54,848 bases of DNA from positions 64,001 to 118,848 of the IMG/VR virus record IMGVR_UViG_3300037346_000580; one strand, written 5' to 3'. Under the pieces are notes generated by a model. That model had not been told where the DNA came from. It searched no databases and was given only the letters and a program-made list of their open reading frames with translations. Source of the DNA: a virus. The position numbers and the translations under genes were made by a program. This document shows positions 1 to 7,903 of this stretch, piece after piece (position 1 is the first letter of the stretch; every line of letters starts with the position of its first letter).

Positions 1-104
1 AATGAGATAGGAAGACAATGTATACCGCTCCCACCTATAAGCCATTTAAGTATCTTGGCCTTCTCGTCCAGTTGATCTAAGCAATCCTGTACTGTCATTT
101 CCAT
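1..104 (-). CDS. Hypothetical protein, N-terminal part (runs off the left edge)
   Basis: An ATG at 102-104 opens a frame that stays open to the window edge (34 codons). It begins MEMTVQDCLDQLDEKAKILK, a helical acidic N-terminus. The start overlaps the end of the upstream gene by 10 bases, the usual spacing in this genome. Too little is visible to assign a function. Confidence 0.5.
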   Translation of the reverse strand, partial: MEMTVQDCLDQLDEKAKILKWLIGGSGIHCLPIS

Positions 105-481
105 ATTGATTTCAGATTATCCAATAAATTGGTTTTTATGATATTAGAAAGATGTGGATTTCTACGAATCATCCTCTTCATGCTCTCCTCTGTATATTTA
201 CCTGGCCCATTTTTAATCTGCTTAGAAAACCAACCATCTATTCCAGCTATACCATATGGTGTATAGAATGATGATATTAGTCTATTTCCTACCTTTAAAT
301 TTTTTACCGAATGATCGCAATATGCTAATTCCATCTCTTCGCTATTCTCCTTTGTTGGCTTGGGATATTTTTTTTTAAATGTGTCAGGATATCTATTTCC
401 ATACATTTCACATTCCAGTGAATGTTCCATGTCGATGATTTCCTCCCTAGTCATTTCTGATCTACCCTTAAATTCTCTCAT
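95..481 (-). CDS. Hypothetical protein, 128 aa
   Basis: Complete frame with ATG at 481, six bases after the end of the broken gene upstream. The product is charged and soluble, with an acidic N-terminal half and a basic C-terminus. There is no signal peptide or membrane segment. I do not recognise the family. Confidence 0.7.
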   Translation of the reverse strand: MREFKGRSEMTREEIIDMEHSLECEMYGNRYPDTFKKKYPKPTKENSEEMELAYCDHSVKNLKVGNRLISSFYTPYGIAGIDGWFSKQIKNGPGKYTEESMKRMIRRNPHLSNIIKTNLLDNLKSIWK

Positions 482-487
482 TGTTTC

Positions 488-1480
488 TTAGTTTAAAATT
501 TCAATTTGCAGAGCTGGATCTTCCGCTTCCAATCCCCATTTTGATAAAACCTGTATTCCCCCCTTGACATAACGGAATACTATTGGATCTTTAATAATGC
601 GAACAGTTTTAGCTTCATAATAGCCTTTCTTTTCATCAAAAGTTAATCCACTTAAATCAAAGTGTTCCTTGGGAGCTGCAATGAATAATCCAGTTCTATC
701 ATAGGTAGTCTCTATTGCATCAGCAATAAATCCTTCTTTTATTACTGGATTTTTAATTTTTCCTTTACTTGCCAGATGTCCATAATACCAAAAAGTATCA
801 GGTATTCTATGTGTAGATATTTCACCAAAATGTTACAAATGTATTTTATTCAGTTCAGCTTCAGTAAAAGTGTCACCGCCAAAAAGATTAACCACCTTCA
901 TGAAATCCGATCTTCTTGTCTCCCATTTATTTACAAACTGGTAGGTAACAAGATTCTCTTGTTCATCATAGCTTCTAAGTGTCTGTGCATTCTCAATCTC
1001 TTTTAGATTCTTTCCGGAACAGGCATCCTGTAATGTTTTACTGGTGCATAAACCAATCCATACTTGTCGCATATTCTATCAAGCTCCGATTCAGGAAGAA
1101 ACTTTAGGAATGGATAGGAGCTTGTGTAATATCCAATTCTATGAGCCATCTCATTATTCATATCAATAAGCCCCTCAGATCTCCTGATCTCCCTCTCAGT
1201 ATGTGTAAGATTATAGACTAGAGCATTTTTTTCGAAACCAAGTGATTTTAAACGTAGTGCTTTTTCTACTATAGTGGTTTGAAGCTCTATTTTAACATCA
1301 GATTGGCTATTAATAATCTCTAATGCCTGCTCCAGAATACGTTGTGGAGCTGTATCAAATTCATTATGAATTTCGTCAATCAATCTTTGATCCTCTGGAA
1401 ATATCAGAGATACCCACCACGATTTCCACGTCTTTTTCTGCTGTGGATTTCTTGAAACTTTTAAATAGCTTGCTTATCAT
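488..1480 (-). pseudogene. Broken gene of unknown function (three lesions)
   Basis: Three reading frames join into one protein of about 330 residues. ATG at 1480 (TAATG overlap with the upstream gene) opens MISKLFKSFKKS and stops at a TGA near 1375, where GATT is tandemly duplicated. Removing four bases joins ...RGSKID to EIHNEFD. Near 1013 a run of three A, if four, joins ...YRMPVPE to KNLKEIEN. A TAA at 833-835 then interrupts a frame that stays open for 114 more codons with no internal Met, ending at 488. Each piece reads like coding sequence only in this order. Function unknown. It may be a decaying gene or a poorly assembled stretch. Confidence 0.72.
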
Positions 1481-1844
1481 TATTCAATTATTTTTATTAA
1501 ATTAACTCCCTGAAGATTCTCTGCAATCCAACATTCCATAGAATTAACAGATTTAAAAGATTTTGATATTGATTCACCACCTGACATTTTAATAATTAAA
1601 TGTGGATCATAATATAGTCCTCCCCCTGGCTCTTTTTCATAGTATCCATCAGCTTCCCATTGTTTCTTTGTAAAATAGCTTCGAAGAAATGAAGATTCAT
1701 ATCTTGAATCCCATTCCTCTATTTTTATCAAACCGAAAAATATTGTGATTTCCCAGCCTCTATCCATTTAGAATAATATCCTGACTTTAGAGAGTTATGT
1801 TGGGTAACGCTAGATATTTGATCCTTATTTATTTTTATAGACAT
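1480..1844 (-). pseudogene. Hypothetical protein, 121 aa, interrupted by a one-base frameshift
   Basis: The first ATG after the 1862 promoter is at 1844 and opens MSIKINKDQISSVTQHNSLK, ending ...AGKSQYFSV at a TGA. The downstream frame (1480-1767) continues with FGLIKIEEWDSRYESS. Adding one T to the T5 run at 1736-1740 (coding strand) joins them as ...KSQYFFGLIKIEEW. The 17-base distance from promoter to 1844 equals that at two other promoters here, which supports this start. The internal ATG at 1767 would be the only start if the frameshift is real. Family not recognised. Confidence 0.65.
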
Positions 1845-1861
1845 GGTTTTTTTTTATGTTA

Positions 1862-1895
1862 CAAATATAATAAAAATCCTCGGGAATAAAAAATA
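1862..1895 (-). promoter_or_regulatory. Promoter, CCG-N11-TAnnTTTG type (site A)
   Basis: On the minus strand a T tract is followed by CCG, eleven bases and TATATTTG (box at 1862-1869). TAnnTTTG is the Bacteroidota -7 element. The CCG-to-TTTG spacing of 15 is identical at eight sites. The ATG at 1844 lies 17 bases downstream. The upstream half overlaps a terminator stem. Confidence 0.7.
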
Positions 1896-1908
1896 TTACC
1901 GAGGATTT
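1874..1908 (-). terminator. Terminator of the 1933-2718 gene, overlapping a promoter
   Basis: A perfect 10-bp stem (AAATCCTCGG / CCGAGGATTT) with a 15-base AT loop is followed on the minus strand by ATTTTTATT. It sits 25 bases after the stop of the 1933-2718 gene. The 3' arm contains the CCG of the next promoter. Confidence 0.65.
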
Positions 1909-1932
1909 TTTGAAAAATAAAAATAATTAATA

Positions 1933-2718
1933 CTAATGGTAAATCACAAAGGTCTCGCCTTCGACAAATTTATCAATAATATTTCTTTTGAAATCCTCCC
2001 GCATCTCATTGTCTTCCTTACTGTATTCCACCCACGATCCCCATCCACCCTTACTTTCCGGTGTTTGATGTGAGAAGTATTTTTTCCAATGTTTATTAAG
2101 AGTTTTTAAATCAACAATGCATGCTGAATCCCATATGCCATCCTCATAGAATTTCTTATTAGCTCCCTTTCTTTGGTATCCAACTTCCTCAAATCCTATA
2201 CATGTTTCTATCTCATCTATTGCTGGAGGATCTACTATTGTTATTTTTACCCACTTCTCAGCAAAATCCATTGCTGAGTTCAGATTATAATAGGTAGTCA
2301 TATTACCGCTTGCAAAATATTTATATTTAGGTCTATACCCAAATTTCTTCATCACAGAAGCAAATCTTCTAACATAGTCATTATATAAACTAGAAGAGAA
2401 TAGCTCCTCTTTAGTTTCAAAATATGCTGAGTCCCAATTTCCATTTAGAAATTCATAGGTCTCATATAACTCATGTTTTGAATCAAGATAACTGAAAGCC
2501 GTTTTTTCCCCATATGAGATCCCGGTACATAGAAAATCATCCGGGTCTCTGCCCAATGCTTTTAAAGCAGACTCAGGATCGAAATATGAATTTTTTTTCT
2601 CGAAAGCAAATTCCATGAATACCTCTAATTCTGGCATATCCTTAAGAACATAGTAGTCCTCAATTTTTTCAATATCTGTAACCTTTATTGGTTTATAAAC
2701 TGTTATATCTAGTCCCAT
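1933..2718 (-). CDS. Hypothetical protein, 261 aa
   Basis: Long clean frame beginning MGLDITVYKPIKV, one base after the end of the upstream gene (2720). It is soluble and rich in aromatic residues and acid, with no signal peptide. The MGLDI(T) opening recurs in uncharacterised phage proteins, but I cannot assign a role. It is the last gene of the unit starting at the 3216 promoter and ends just before a terminator hairpin. Confidence 0.8.
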   Translation of the reverse strand: MGLDITVYKPIKVTDIEKIEDYYVLKDMPELEVFMEFAFEKKNSYFDPESALKALGRDPDDFLCTGISYGEKTAFSYLDSKHELYETYEFLNGNWDSAYFETKEELFSSSLYNDYVRRFASVMKKFGYRPKYKYFASGNMTTYYNLNSAMDFAEKWVKITIVDPPAIDEIETCIGFEEVGYQRKGANKKFYEDGIWDSACIVDLKTLNKHWKKYFSHQTPESKGGWGSWVEYSKEDNEMREDFKRNIIDKFVEGETFVIYH

Positions 2719-2719
2719 A

Positions 2720-3037
2720 TTATTCTTCTATTTCTTCCGCTACCGAGTTTCTGACAGCCGTTAAGTTTTCTAAAAATTCATCAATCTCAAAATCCATAAG
2801 GATTATATTAGCCTCCATGTCTCTTGCAAATTGGTGGATGAACTCAGCTGTGTTGGCTGTATATTCACCATAATCCCCGCCGGAGTAGAATTCTTCAAAT
2901 TCCACTCTTAGCTTCTCTGGTATTGAATGTTTACTTAGAAATGAGCTTCCAGAGATAAGATAAAATTCCTTAACCCCTTTCTCATGTAGGATCTTCGATA
3001 AGTCAGTCATGCTGTCTCTAAAATCGCTTACTGTCAT
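2720..3037 (-). CDS. Hypothetical protein, 105 aa
   Basis: The start is taken at ATG 3037 (MTVSDFRDSMTDLSKILHEK) rather than eleven codons upstream, because the ATGA overlap with the stop of the 54-aa gene gives translational coupling. The product is acidic and probably alpha/beta. Family not recognised. Confidence 0.72.
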   Translation of the reverse strand: MTVSDFRDSMTDLSKILHEKGVKEFYLISGSSFLSKHSIPEKLRVEFEEFYSGGDYGEYTANTAEFIHQFARDMEANIILMDFEIDEFLENLTAVRNSVAEEIEE

Positions 3038-3198
3038 AATATAGTTTTTCCGTTTATGTTTAGTGACCATCCATTATCAAAACACCAATCATTAATTTGC
3101 TCATCGTCAGCATTACTAAAGAAACAATCTTTAAATTGCCCTCTCGTACCTTCAAACATTTCACCATTTTCAACCAATATAATGTCAGAATCCTCCAT
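3034..3198 (-). CDS. Hypothetical small acidic protein, 54 aa
   Basis: ATG at 3198 opens MEDSDIILVENGEMFEGTRG and ends with a TGA that overlaps the next ATG. It lies 17 bases downstream of a strong promoter match and is the first gene of its transcript. Aromatic and acidic at the C-terminus (INDWCFDNGW). Function unknown. Confidence 0.7.
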   Translation of the reverse strand: MEDSDIILVENGEMFEGTRGQFKDCFFSNADDEQINDWCFDNGWSLNINGKTIL

Positions 3199-3215
3199 AC
3201 TTTATTTTTATAATG

Positions 3216-3250
3216 CAAATATAAAACAATCTTGCGGATAAAAAAAAATA
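3216..3250 (-). promoter_or_regulatory. Promoter, CCG-N11-TAnnTTTG type (site B)
   Basis: Minus-strand T9 tract, then ATCCG, eleven bases and TATATTTGCA (box 3216-3223). It drives the 54-aa gene at 3198 and the two genes after it. It lies back to back with the plus-strand gene at 3296. Confidence 0.72.
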
Positions 3251-3297
3251 TAGATATATAATTCATGGATAAAAAAAAATATAGATATATAATTCAT
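3236..3297 (+). repeat. Two tandem 31-bp direct repeats carrying a start codon and a late-promoter-like box
   Basis: The unit GGATAAAAAAAAATATAGAT plus the next 11 bases occurs at 3236 and 3267 without mismatch, and a third partial copy begins at 3298. Each unit ends in CATGG, so the start codon of the plus-strand gene is duplicated: ATG at 3265 opens only a 12-codon frame and ATG at 3296 opens the real gene. Each unit also contains AGATATATAAT (3252-3262 and 3283-3293), close to the putative late promoter motif. Confidence 0.85.
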
Positions 3298-4033
3298 GGA
3301 TAAATTAAAAAGACTTTATAACTACATTAAGAAAGACAAGAAAAAGAAAATTCTTTTTTTAACCACTTCGAATAGATGGGAGGGGGAAAAAGAATTACCC
3401 AAATCATCCATCATTGCTGCTGAGCTTAAAAAGAAATTGAAAAATGCAGAAATAATTGACGTTAGTAAACTTAAGATCTTTCCTTGTGAAGGTAATGTCT
3501 CCGGAAAGGATGGCAACAATTGTGGGGTCAAAGATGCAATGCTAAAAAGTAATAATCCCGAAAAATTTATAAGATGCTGGGCCTCAATAAATAATAAAAG
3601 TGATGAAATGCACAAGGTTGCAAATGCTATTTATGATGCTGATATTATCATATTCTTTGGATCCATTAGGTGGGGAAAAATGAATGCTATTTATTCCCAA
3701 ATAATAGAGAGATTAACTTGGCTTGAAAATAGACACACCACCCTGGGTGAATCTAATCTTATTAAAGACAAGGAATGTGGTGTTGTTGCAATCGGGCATA
3801 ATTGGAACGGCGAGCAGGCTATTAAAACAGAAAGGGAAGTTCTTGGGTTTTTCGGTTTTAAAACACCGAGTCAATTATCATTTAATTGGCAATACACTAA
3901 AGACACGAACGATGAAACCCAGAGAGGTTACAAAGACGATTATAGTAAATTCATCAAGGATTTTAACTTCAAAGAAACACTAAACGAATCCATTATAAGA
4001 TTCGGTGAATTTATAAAAAATATAACATCATGA
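3296..4033 (+). CDS. NAD(P)H-dependent FMN reductase-like (flavodoxin-fold) protein
   Basis: A 245-aa protein. After a basic N-terminus, residues 18-30 (KILFLTTSNRWEG) look like the phosphate-binding loop of the NADPH-dependent FMN reductase/WrbA-like fold. A second signature follows near residue 120 (IIFFGSIRWGKMNAIYSQII). It would bind FMN and reduce quinones or flavins in the cytoplasm; the substrate cannot be inferred. The start at 3296 follows the 31-bp repeat. Its TGA overlaps the ATG of the next gene. Family assignment is from motif reading. Confidence 0.68.
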   Translation: MDKLKRLYNYIKKDKKKKILFLTTSNRWEGEKELPKSSIIAAELKKKLKNAEIIDVSKLKIFPCEGNVSGKDGNNCGVKDAMLKSNNPEKFIRCWASINNKSDEMHKVANAIYDADIIIFFGSIRWGKMNAIYSQIIERLTWLENRHTTLGESNLIKDKECGVVAIGHNWNGEQAIKTEREVLGFFGFKTPSQLSFNWQYTKDTNDETQRGYKDDYSKFIKDFNFKETLNESIIRFGEFIKNITS

Positions 4034-4608
4034 AATATCCAAAGAAATATTTAAAAACTAATCCCAACATAATGAAGAGGGAAATTAAAAAACATAAAGA
4101 CAAAGCTGACGATGATGCTTCTGCATATGGTCCATGGGATGCCGATTATAAAAGCAGAAAGACAGGTAAGGGTAAACCTGTGCCCACTAAGACATCTAAA
4201 TATACAAAAAAATTCAAGGAACTCTACGGTGAATCTGAGGAATCTATAAATAAAGAAGCAATCATGGAAAATTTGATAAAATATGACCAGTTTGGATTAG
4301 AAATAGAAAAAGTAGCTTATGATGTTTTTATAGAATGTGCAGATTTAATAGACGAATCGGGGGGATCTTCAATAGAAACAGCATTAAAAAATAAAGCCAA
4401 AAAATCAGGATTCCCATTAGGAATATTGAGGCAAGTTTATAATCGCGGAAAAGCAGCTTGGAAAAATGGGCACATACCAGGGACAAATCCAGAACAGTGG
4501 GGATTAGCCCGTGTTAATTCATTCGTAACTGGAGGTAGAACAACAAAAGTGGGTGACGGTGCTTTATATGCACAGGGTAAGAAAGCAAAAAGTGAAAGAA
4601 AAAAATAA
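4030..4608 (+). CDS. DUF5824-like phage protein, 192 aa
   Basis: The C-terminal 80 residues carry FPLGILRQVYNRGKAAWKNG, then HIPGTNPEQWGLARVNSF. I recognise this as the conserved block of a phage family (DUF5824) often fused to head proteins. The N-terminal half is very basic. It overlaps the FMN reductase-like gene by four bases (ATGA) and is followed by proteins with capsid-targeting-like N-termini. A virion role is likely but its activity is unknown. Confidence 0.65.
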   Translation: MKYPKKYLKTNPNIMKREIKKHKDKADDDASAYGPWDADYKSRKTGKGKPVPTKTSKYTKKFKELYGESEESINKEAIMENLIKYDQFGLEIEKVAYDVFIECADLIDESGGSSIETALKNKAKKSGFPLGILRQVYNRGKAAWKNGHIPGTNPEQWGLARVNSFVTGGRTTKVGDGALYAQGKKAKSERKK

Positions 4609-4664
4609 TCAAAATAAAACACTTATCAGATTTTAATGAATTTAATGGCATCAACGAGGGAATA

Positions 4665-5183
4665 ATGTCAAAATCCCTGATTGCAGGACTTCTTATGGGA
4701 ATAGGTAATCTGTCAGCACAGGAGAAAGACAACTTTATAAGAAAAGCTGATTCTATAAATTCAACTTCGATGACAGCAGCCAAAAAAAGTGCAGCTATAA
4801 GCATTATAAAACCAAACGTTATTCAAAAAATAAAAGCAGCTGCAAGAAAAGCGGAGACGGAGATAAGAAATAGAACCGATCTTGATGCAGCTCAAAAGAA
4901 TAGTGAAATTTCAAAAATAAAAGTTCAAGAAAGGGAAGACATTAAAACTGTTAATGGTAAATGGGGAGATGCAGAAAGGTCAGCAATAAAGGTAAGAGTT
5001 GATGCATGGATAGCAGCAAACCCAGGAAAAACTGAAAAAGACTATTGGAAAGAGCAGGAAAGACTTGCTAAAGCTGACGACGTTCCATTGGATGGTTTAC
5101 AGGGACCAGATTTTAAACCTACCAGTTGTGGTATATCTAAAGCAGCTAGTAAGGAATCAAAAAAGGATTGGAAGAATAAATAA
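4665..5183 (+). CDS. Small basic/helical protein with a possible capsid-targeting N-terminus
   Basis: ATG at 4665 gives 172 aa (MSKSLIAGLLMGIGN). The frame is open upstream and encodes KIKHLSDFNEFNGINEGI, which matches the INE-type N-termini of neighbouring proteins. At the position where this genome normally has TAATG, the sequence is TAATC (4606-4610). The original start was therefore probably an ATG at 4608, now ATC. The mature part is lysine- and alanine-rich and largely helical. Unknown function; probably packaged in the head. Confidence 0.65.
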   Translation: MSKSLIAGLLMGIGNLSAQEKDNFIRKADSINSTSMTAAKKSAAISIIKPNVIQKIKAAARKAETEIRNRTDLDAAQKNSEISKIKVQEREDIKTVNGKWGDAERSAIKVRVDAWIAANPGKTEKDYWKEQERLAKADDVPLDGLQGPDFKPTSCGISKAASKESKKDWKNK

Positions 5184-5190
5184 TTAAATC

Positions 5191-5796
5191 ATGATAAATT
5201 ATAAGAATTTTATAAATGAAGCATCATTGAGTACCATTGGTCTAGAAGATGTGATAAATAAAAAATTTATAAGTATAGTATTATCTGATAGTTACAATAG
5301 AGAATCCTTGATCTACCAATATATGGGAGAGGAAAGTATTTCAGATGAGAATGAAATTGACGACGCTGAATTCAACAATTGGGTCAAATACGAATTGGAC
5401 TATCTAGCATCAGAATTTATCACCAAGGTTAACAAGGATCTTATAAAAAATGGAAAGATTAAAATTTGGAGGGCAATGTCAGTAAATAAAGAATGGGAAT
5501 CCAGATTACAGACAGAAGCAAAACACCTCGGAATATATTGGTCATGGGATCAGGAAGGTGCAGAACCTCACTGGGGGTACAATACGGAACTGCCATTTAC
5601 TACCATAATGGAAGCGGAAGTAGACGAAACCTCTGTCGACTGGTATCCAACAATAAGACTAAATACTGAACCGATTTCCTTTGAGGAGAAGGAAATAAGA
5701 TTGGTAAAAGGTGCCAAAATTAAAATCATATCCATAAAAATCAATGAAAATGAAATAGATCTTTCTGATATATCTGGGGATAGATTTATAGCATAG
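5191..5796 (+). CDS. Putative ADP-ribosyltransferase with capsid-targeting N-terminus (Alt-like)
   Basis: A 201-aa protein. Residues 1-11 (MINYKNFINEA) resemble the T4 capsid-targeting sequence, with an INE cleavage-like site. The rest fits an arginine-type ADP-ribosyltransferase: R94 in KIWRAMS, an aromatic/Ser strand at 114-119 (GIYWSW), and an ExE signature at E166/E168 in EEKEIRLVKGAKIKI, like the ARTT motif followed by a G-x-hydrophobic strand. It would transfer ADP-ribose from NAD+ to host proteins such as RNA polymerase, as T4 Alt does. It is much shorter than Alt (682 aa). It converges on the muramidase gene. The fold is inferred from motifs only. Confidence 0.6.
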   Translation: MINYKNFINEASLSTIGLEDVINKKFISIVLSDSYNRESLIYQYMGEESISDENEIDDAEFNNWVKYELDYLASEFITKVNKDLIKNGKIKIWRAMSVNKEWESRLQTEAKHLGIYWSWDQEGAEPHWGYNTELPFTTIMEAEVDETSVDWYPTIRLNTEPISFEEKEIRLVKGAKIKIISIKINENEIDLSDISGDRFIA

Positions 5797-5813
5797 CTAA
5801 TTCTTAATTAGCT
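5795..5813. terminator. Shared hairpin between convergent genes
   Basis: A perfect 8-bp palindromic stem (AGCTAATT / AATTAGCT) with a 3-base loop overlaps both stop codons of the convergent genes. On the plus strand it is followed by TTTT. Probable bidirectional terminator. Confidence 0.5.
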
Positions 5814-6534
5814 TTTCAAATCTATCATAAACCAATTTTAAATAATCACATCCTGCTTCTGTATTCTTAATTGGTGATAATGGGGCTTTAATTCCACTGT
5901 ACTTTGAGGGATATATTCTTTTAAGCTCTGTCCAAGCACTATCTCCAATCTGAAATAAACCTCTATAAGCTTTATTTGTCTTGGGATCCGGATTGAATCT
6001 AGATTCCTTATAAGCAACTGTTGTTATGAAATCCTTGCTAAATTCTGGAATTTTAGACTTAGCTTTCTCTATTGCTTGTTTAACTTTTGCATTCTGAGGT
6101 TCATTTATCTTAGCTAGTGCCTCCTTTTTATATTGACCCCATGTTGATTGCTGGTATTCTAGGAATGCCTTAACTGCTTCCTTACTTTTTCCATTCTTAA
6201 CTTTGGCGTATCTCGTATCAGATTGAGGCATATTATTAAGAAGCTTATCCCTGGAATCTTGTTGTATCTCAACTTCACCTCTGAGGATATCCATTATATT
6301 GGCAAGCCCGGTAGGACCTTGTTGGTGTGTCAAATAGATCATATGCTCACCTGTTATAAGTGTGGGATCCATAATTTTGGCAGCCTTGACACCAGGCTTC
6401 TTGATTATTGTTTTTTTTCTGCTGAAGAAGTCACCTACAGCTTTTTTAAATCTGTCCCATAAATCGCCAAGACCCTCGTTTATGGTATCATCTAAGAAAT
6501 TATATTCCTCGTATTCTTTTATATGTTTAAGCAT
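5797..6534 (-). CDS. Virion-type lytic transglycosylase (SLT domain) with capsid-targeting N-terminus
   Basis: A 245-aa protein. The N-terminus MLKHIKEYEEYNFLDDTINE carries an aromatic-rich stretch and an INE site like its neighbours. The C-terminal third fits a soluble lytic transglycosylase: catalytic Glu in AYKESRFNP (about residue 178), then YRGLFQIGDSAW. It would cut peptidoglycan between MurNAc and GlcNAc, probably from within the virion during entry. The context with the putative ADP-ribosyltransferase supports a packaged-protein cluster. The late-promoter-like box ends two bases before the ATG. Confidence 0.75.
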   Translation of the reverse strand: MLKHIKEYEEYNFLDDTINEGLGDLWDRFKKAVGDFFSRKKTIIKKPGVKAAKIMDPTLITGEHMIYLTHQQGPTGLANIMDILRGEVEIQQDSRDKLLNNMPQSDTRYAKVKNGKSKEAVKAFLEYQQSTWGQYKKEALAKINEPQNAKVKQAIEKAKSKIPEFSKDFITTVAYKESRFNPDPKTNKAYRGLFQIGDSAWTELKRIYPSKYSGIKAPLSPIKNTEAGCDYLKLVYDRFEKLIKN

Positions 6535-6536
6535 GG

Positions 6537-6547
6537 ATTATATATCC
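6537..6547 (-). promoter_or_regulatory. Candidate late promoter box GGATATATAAT
   Basis: The 11-mer GGATATATAAT on the minus strand is found identically before the genes starting at 44340 and 45289 and nearly identically before 3296. It ends two bases before the ATG of the muramidase gene, so this transcript would be leaderless if the box sits at -10. Confidence 0.45.
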
Positions 6548-6558
6548 GAAAGGTATTT

Positions 6559-6822
6559 TTATAAATCAAATAAACCTTTAAACTTCTCCTTTAAAATATA
6601 AGCTCCAATAGAATACATATAGTTTCTAAGTTCACCCAGTATTGCCTCCTCGGTTTCATCCTGATATATTATTAATGGTTCTAGATCTTTATGATTTAGA
6701 CTTTCTATCCTAATCCATCCCCTCTCTTCCCAATTATCAAGATCGATATACAATCCGAATGTTTTTATTGAATCTATAATAAACTCGTGTTTCTTTTTAA
6801 TTGCTTCTTCCTCAGTGCTCAT
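6559..6822 (-). CDS. Hypothetical protein, 87 aa
   Basis: The start is taken at ATG 6822 (MSTEEEAIKKKHEFI), which overlaps the upstream gene by 11 bases, instead of the longer frame that would read through that gene. Acidic and soluble. Family not recognised. Confidence 0.65.
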   Translation of the reverse strand: MSTEEEAIKKKHEFIIDSIKTFGLYIDLDNWEERGWIRIESLNHKDLEPLIIYQDETEEAILGELRNYMYSIGAYILKEKFKGLFDL

Positions 6823-7222
6823 AATATCTGAAATAATAATTAATTTCACCCATACTAAACGGAAATCCCCCTCCAGTAACAACATCAATATAAACATAGA
6901 ATCTAATTTTATATAGATTCTCATTAAGTAATTCCTTTATAATCGGTCTAACAACTCTAAAGATTTCGTATGGTCCATTAAGATAGCTTTCACCTCTTAG
7001 CGTCATCTTTATTTCCTTCCTATAGGGAAGAGAATAGGGATCGGTTTTAACGATCCCTTGAATATCGATTCTTTTAAAAGTTTCGATAAGAGATTTCTCA
7101 ACTTTTCTTTCAAATTCCTGTATCTTCTCCATATACCTCTCCTCCGTGTGCTTTCTAGCTTCCCAGCCAACTAATGGATGAAGAATCGGAGCCTCTAGAT
7201 TACTTGGTATTTTTCTTTCCAT
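6812..7222 (-). CDS. Hypothetical protein, 136 aa
   Basis: Starts MERKIPSNLEAPILHPLVGW with a one-base overlap on the protease gene upstream. A central helical basic segment (residues 25-50) precedes a strand-rich C-terminus with a glycine loop (VVTGGGFPFS). Unknown function. Confidence 0.72.
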   Translation of the reverse strand: MERKIPSNLEAPILHPLVGWEARKHTEERYMEKIQEFERKVEKSLIETFKRIDIQGIVKTDPYSLPYRKEIKMTLRGESYLNGPYEIFRVVRPIIKELLNENLYKIRFYVYIDVVTGGGFPFSMGEINYYFRYYEH

Positions 7223-7899
7223 TATCTTACTCTTTTCCCCTTCACGATCTCATCAATGATTCCATAATCAACAGCCTCTTGAGCGCTCATCCAAAAATCT
7301 CTTTGTGAATCTTTCTTAACTTGTTCGGGATCTTTATCGCAGAAATCACCAAGTAAATCAAATAGAATGGAGTTTACCTCTTTCCATTCTTTCCAATCAA
7401 TCTCAGCATCCTGGATGTTTCCTCTAAATCCGCCACTTGATTGGTGAAGCATAACTTTACTAAATCTCAATGATGATCTCTTGCCCTTTGTTCCTGCACC
7501 CAAAAGAACAGATCCCATGGAAGCAGCCATACCTGTATTGATTGTAGCAATATCTGATTTGATATAGTCCATAACATCCACCATACTCAATCCACTTTTA
7601 ACAGATCCACCAGGTGAGTCGATGTGCATAATGATGTCTTTCTTTTCAACAGAATCCAAGAACATAAGTTGTGCTTGTACTATTGTTGACATCCTATCAT
7701 TAACTGGACCAGCAACCCAAAGAATTCTGTCCATCATAAGTCTATCAAAAACAGTCATCTGTGTTGCTCTTAATTCTCTCTCCTCGAGGATCATTGGTGT
7801 CATTGATGCCTCCACCTGTTTTGCATGATAGTCCATTGTTAATGAACTAATCCCTTTCTCACTCTGAGCGTACTTTCTAAATTCTGTTCCGTAATCCAT
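7222..7899 (-). CDS. clpP: ClpP-like serine protease
   Basis: 225 aa, the usual ClpP length. The catalytic triad is intact: Ser127 in NTGMAASMGS, His152 in VMLHQSSGG and probably Asp201 in QRDFWMSAQEA. The oxyanion/strand motif MHIDSPGGSV is at 91-100. ClpP forms tetradecameric rings that degrade unfolded proteins with a Clp ATPase; no Clp ATPase is in this window, so it may pair with the host's ATPase or process phage proteins. It sits in the leftward operon between unknown genes. The first 35 residues may be a propeptide. Confidence 0.88.
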   Translation of the reverse strand: MDYGTEFRKYAQSEKGISSLTMDYHAKQVEASMTPMILEERELRATQMTVFDRLMMDRILWVAGPVNDRMSTIVQAQLMFLDSVEKKDIIMHIDSPGGSVKSGLSMVDVMDYIKSDIATINTGMAASMGSVLLGAGTKGKRSSLRFSKVMLHQSSGGFRGNIQDAEIDWKEWKEVNSILFDLLGDFCDKDPEQVKKDSQRDFWMSAQEAVDYGIIDEIVKGKRVR

Positions 7900-7903
7900 G
7901 TTA

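Noticed and set aside
7222-7899. Prohead protease instead of ClpP
   Set aside because: The triad context (GMAASMGS, MLHQSSGG, RDFWMSAQEA) is that of ClpP (S14). T4-type prohead proteases belong to another fold. Some phage S14 proteases do process capsids, so the role stays open, but the family call stands.
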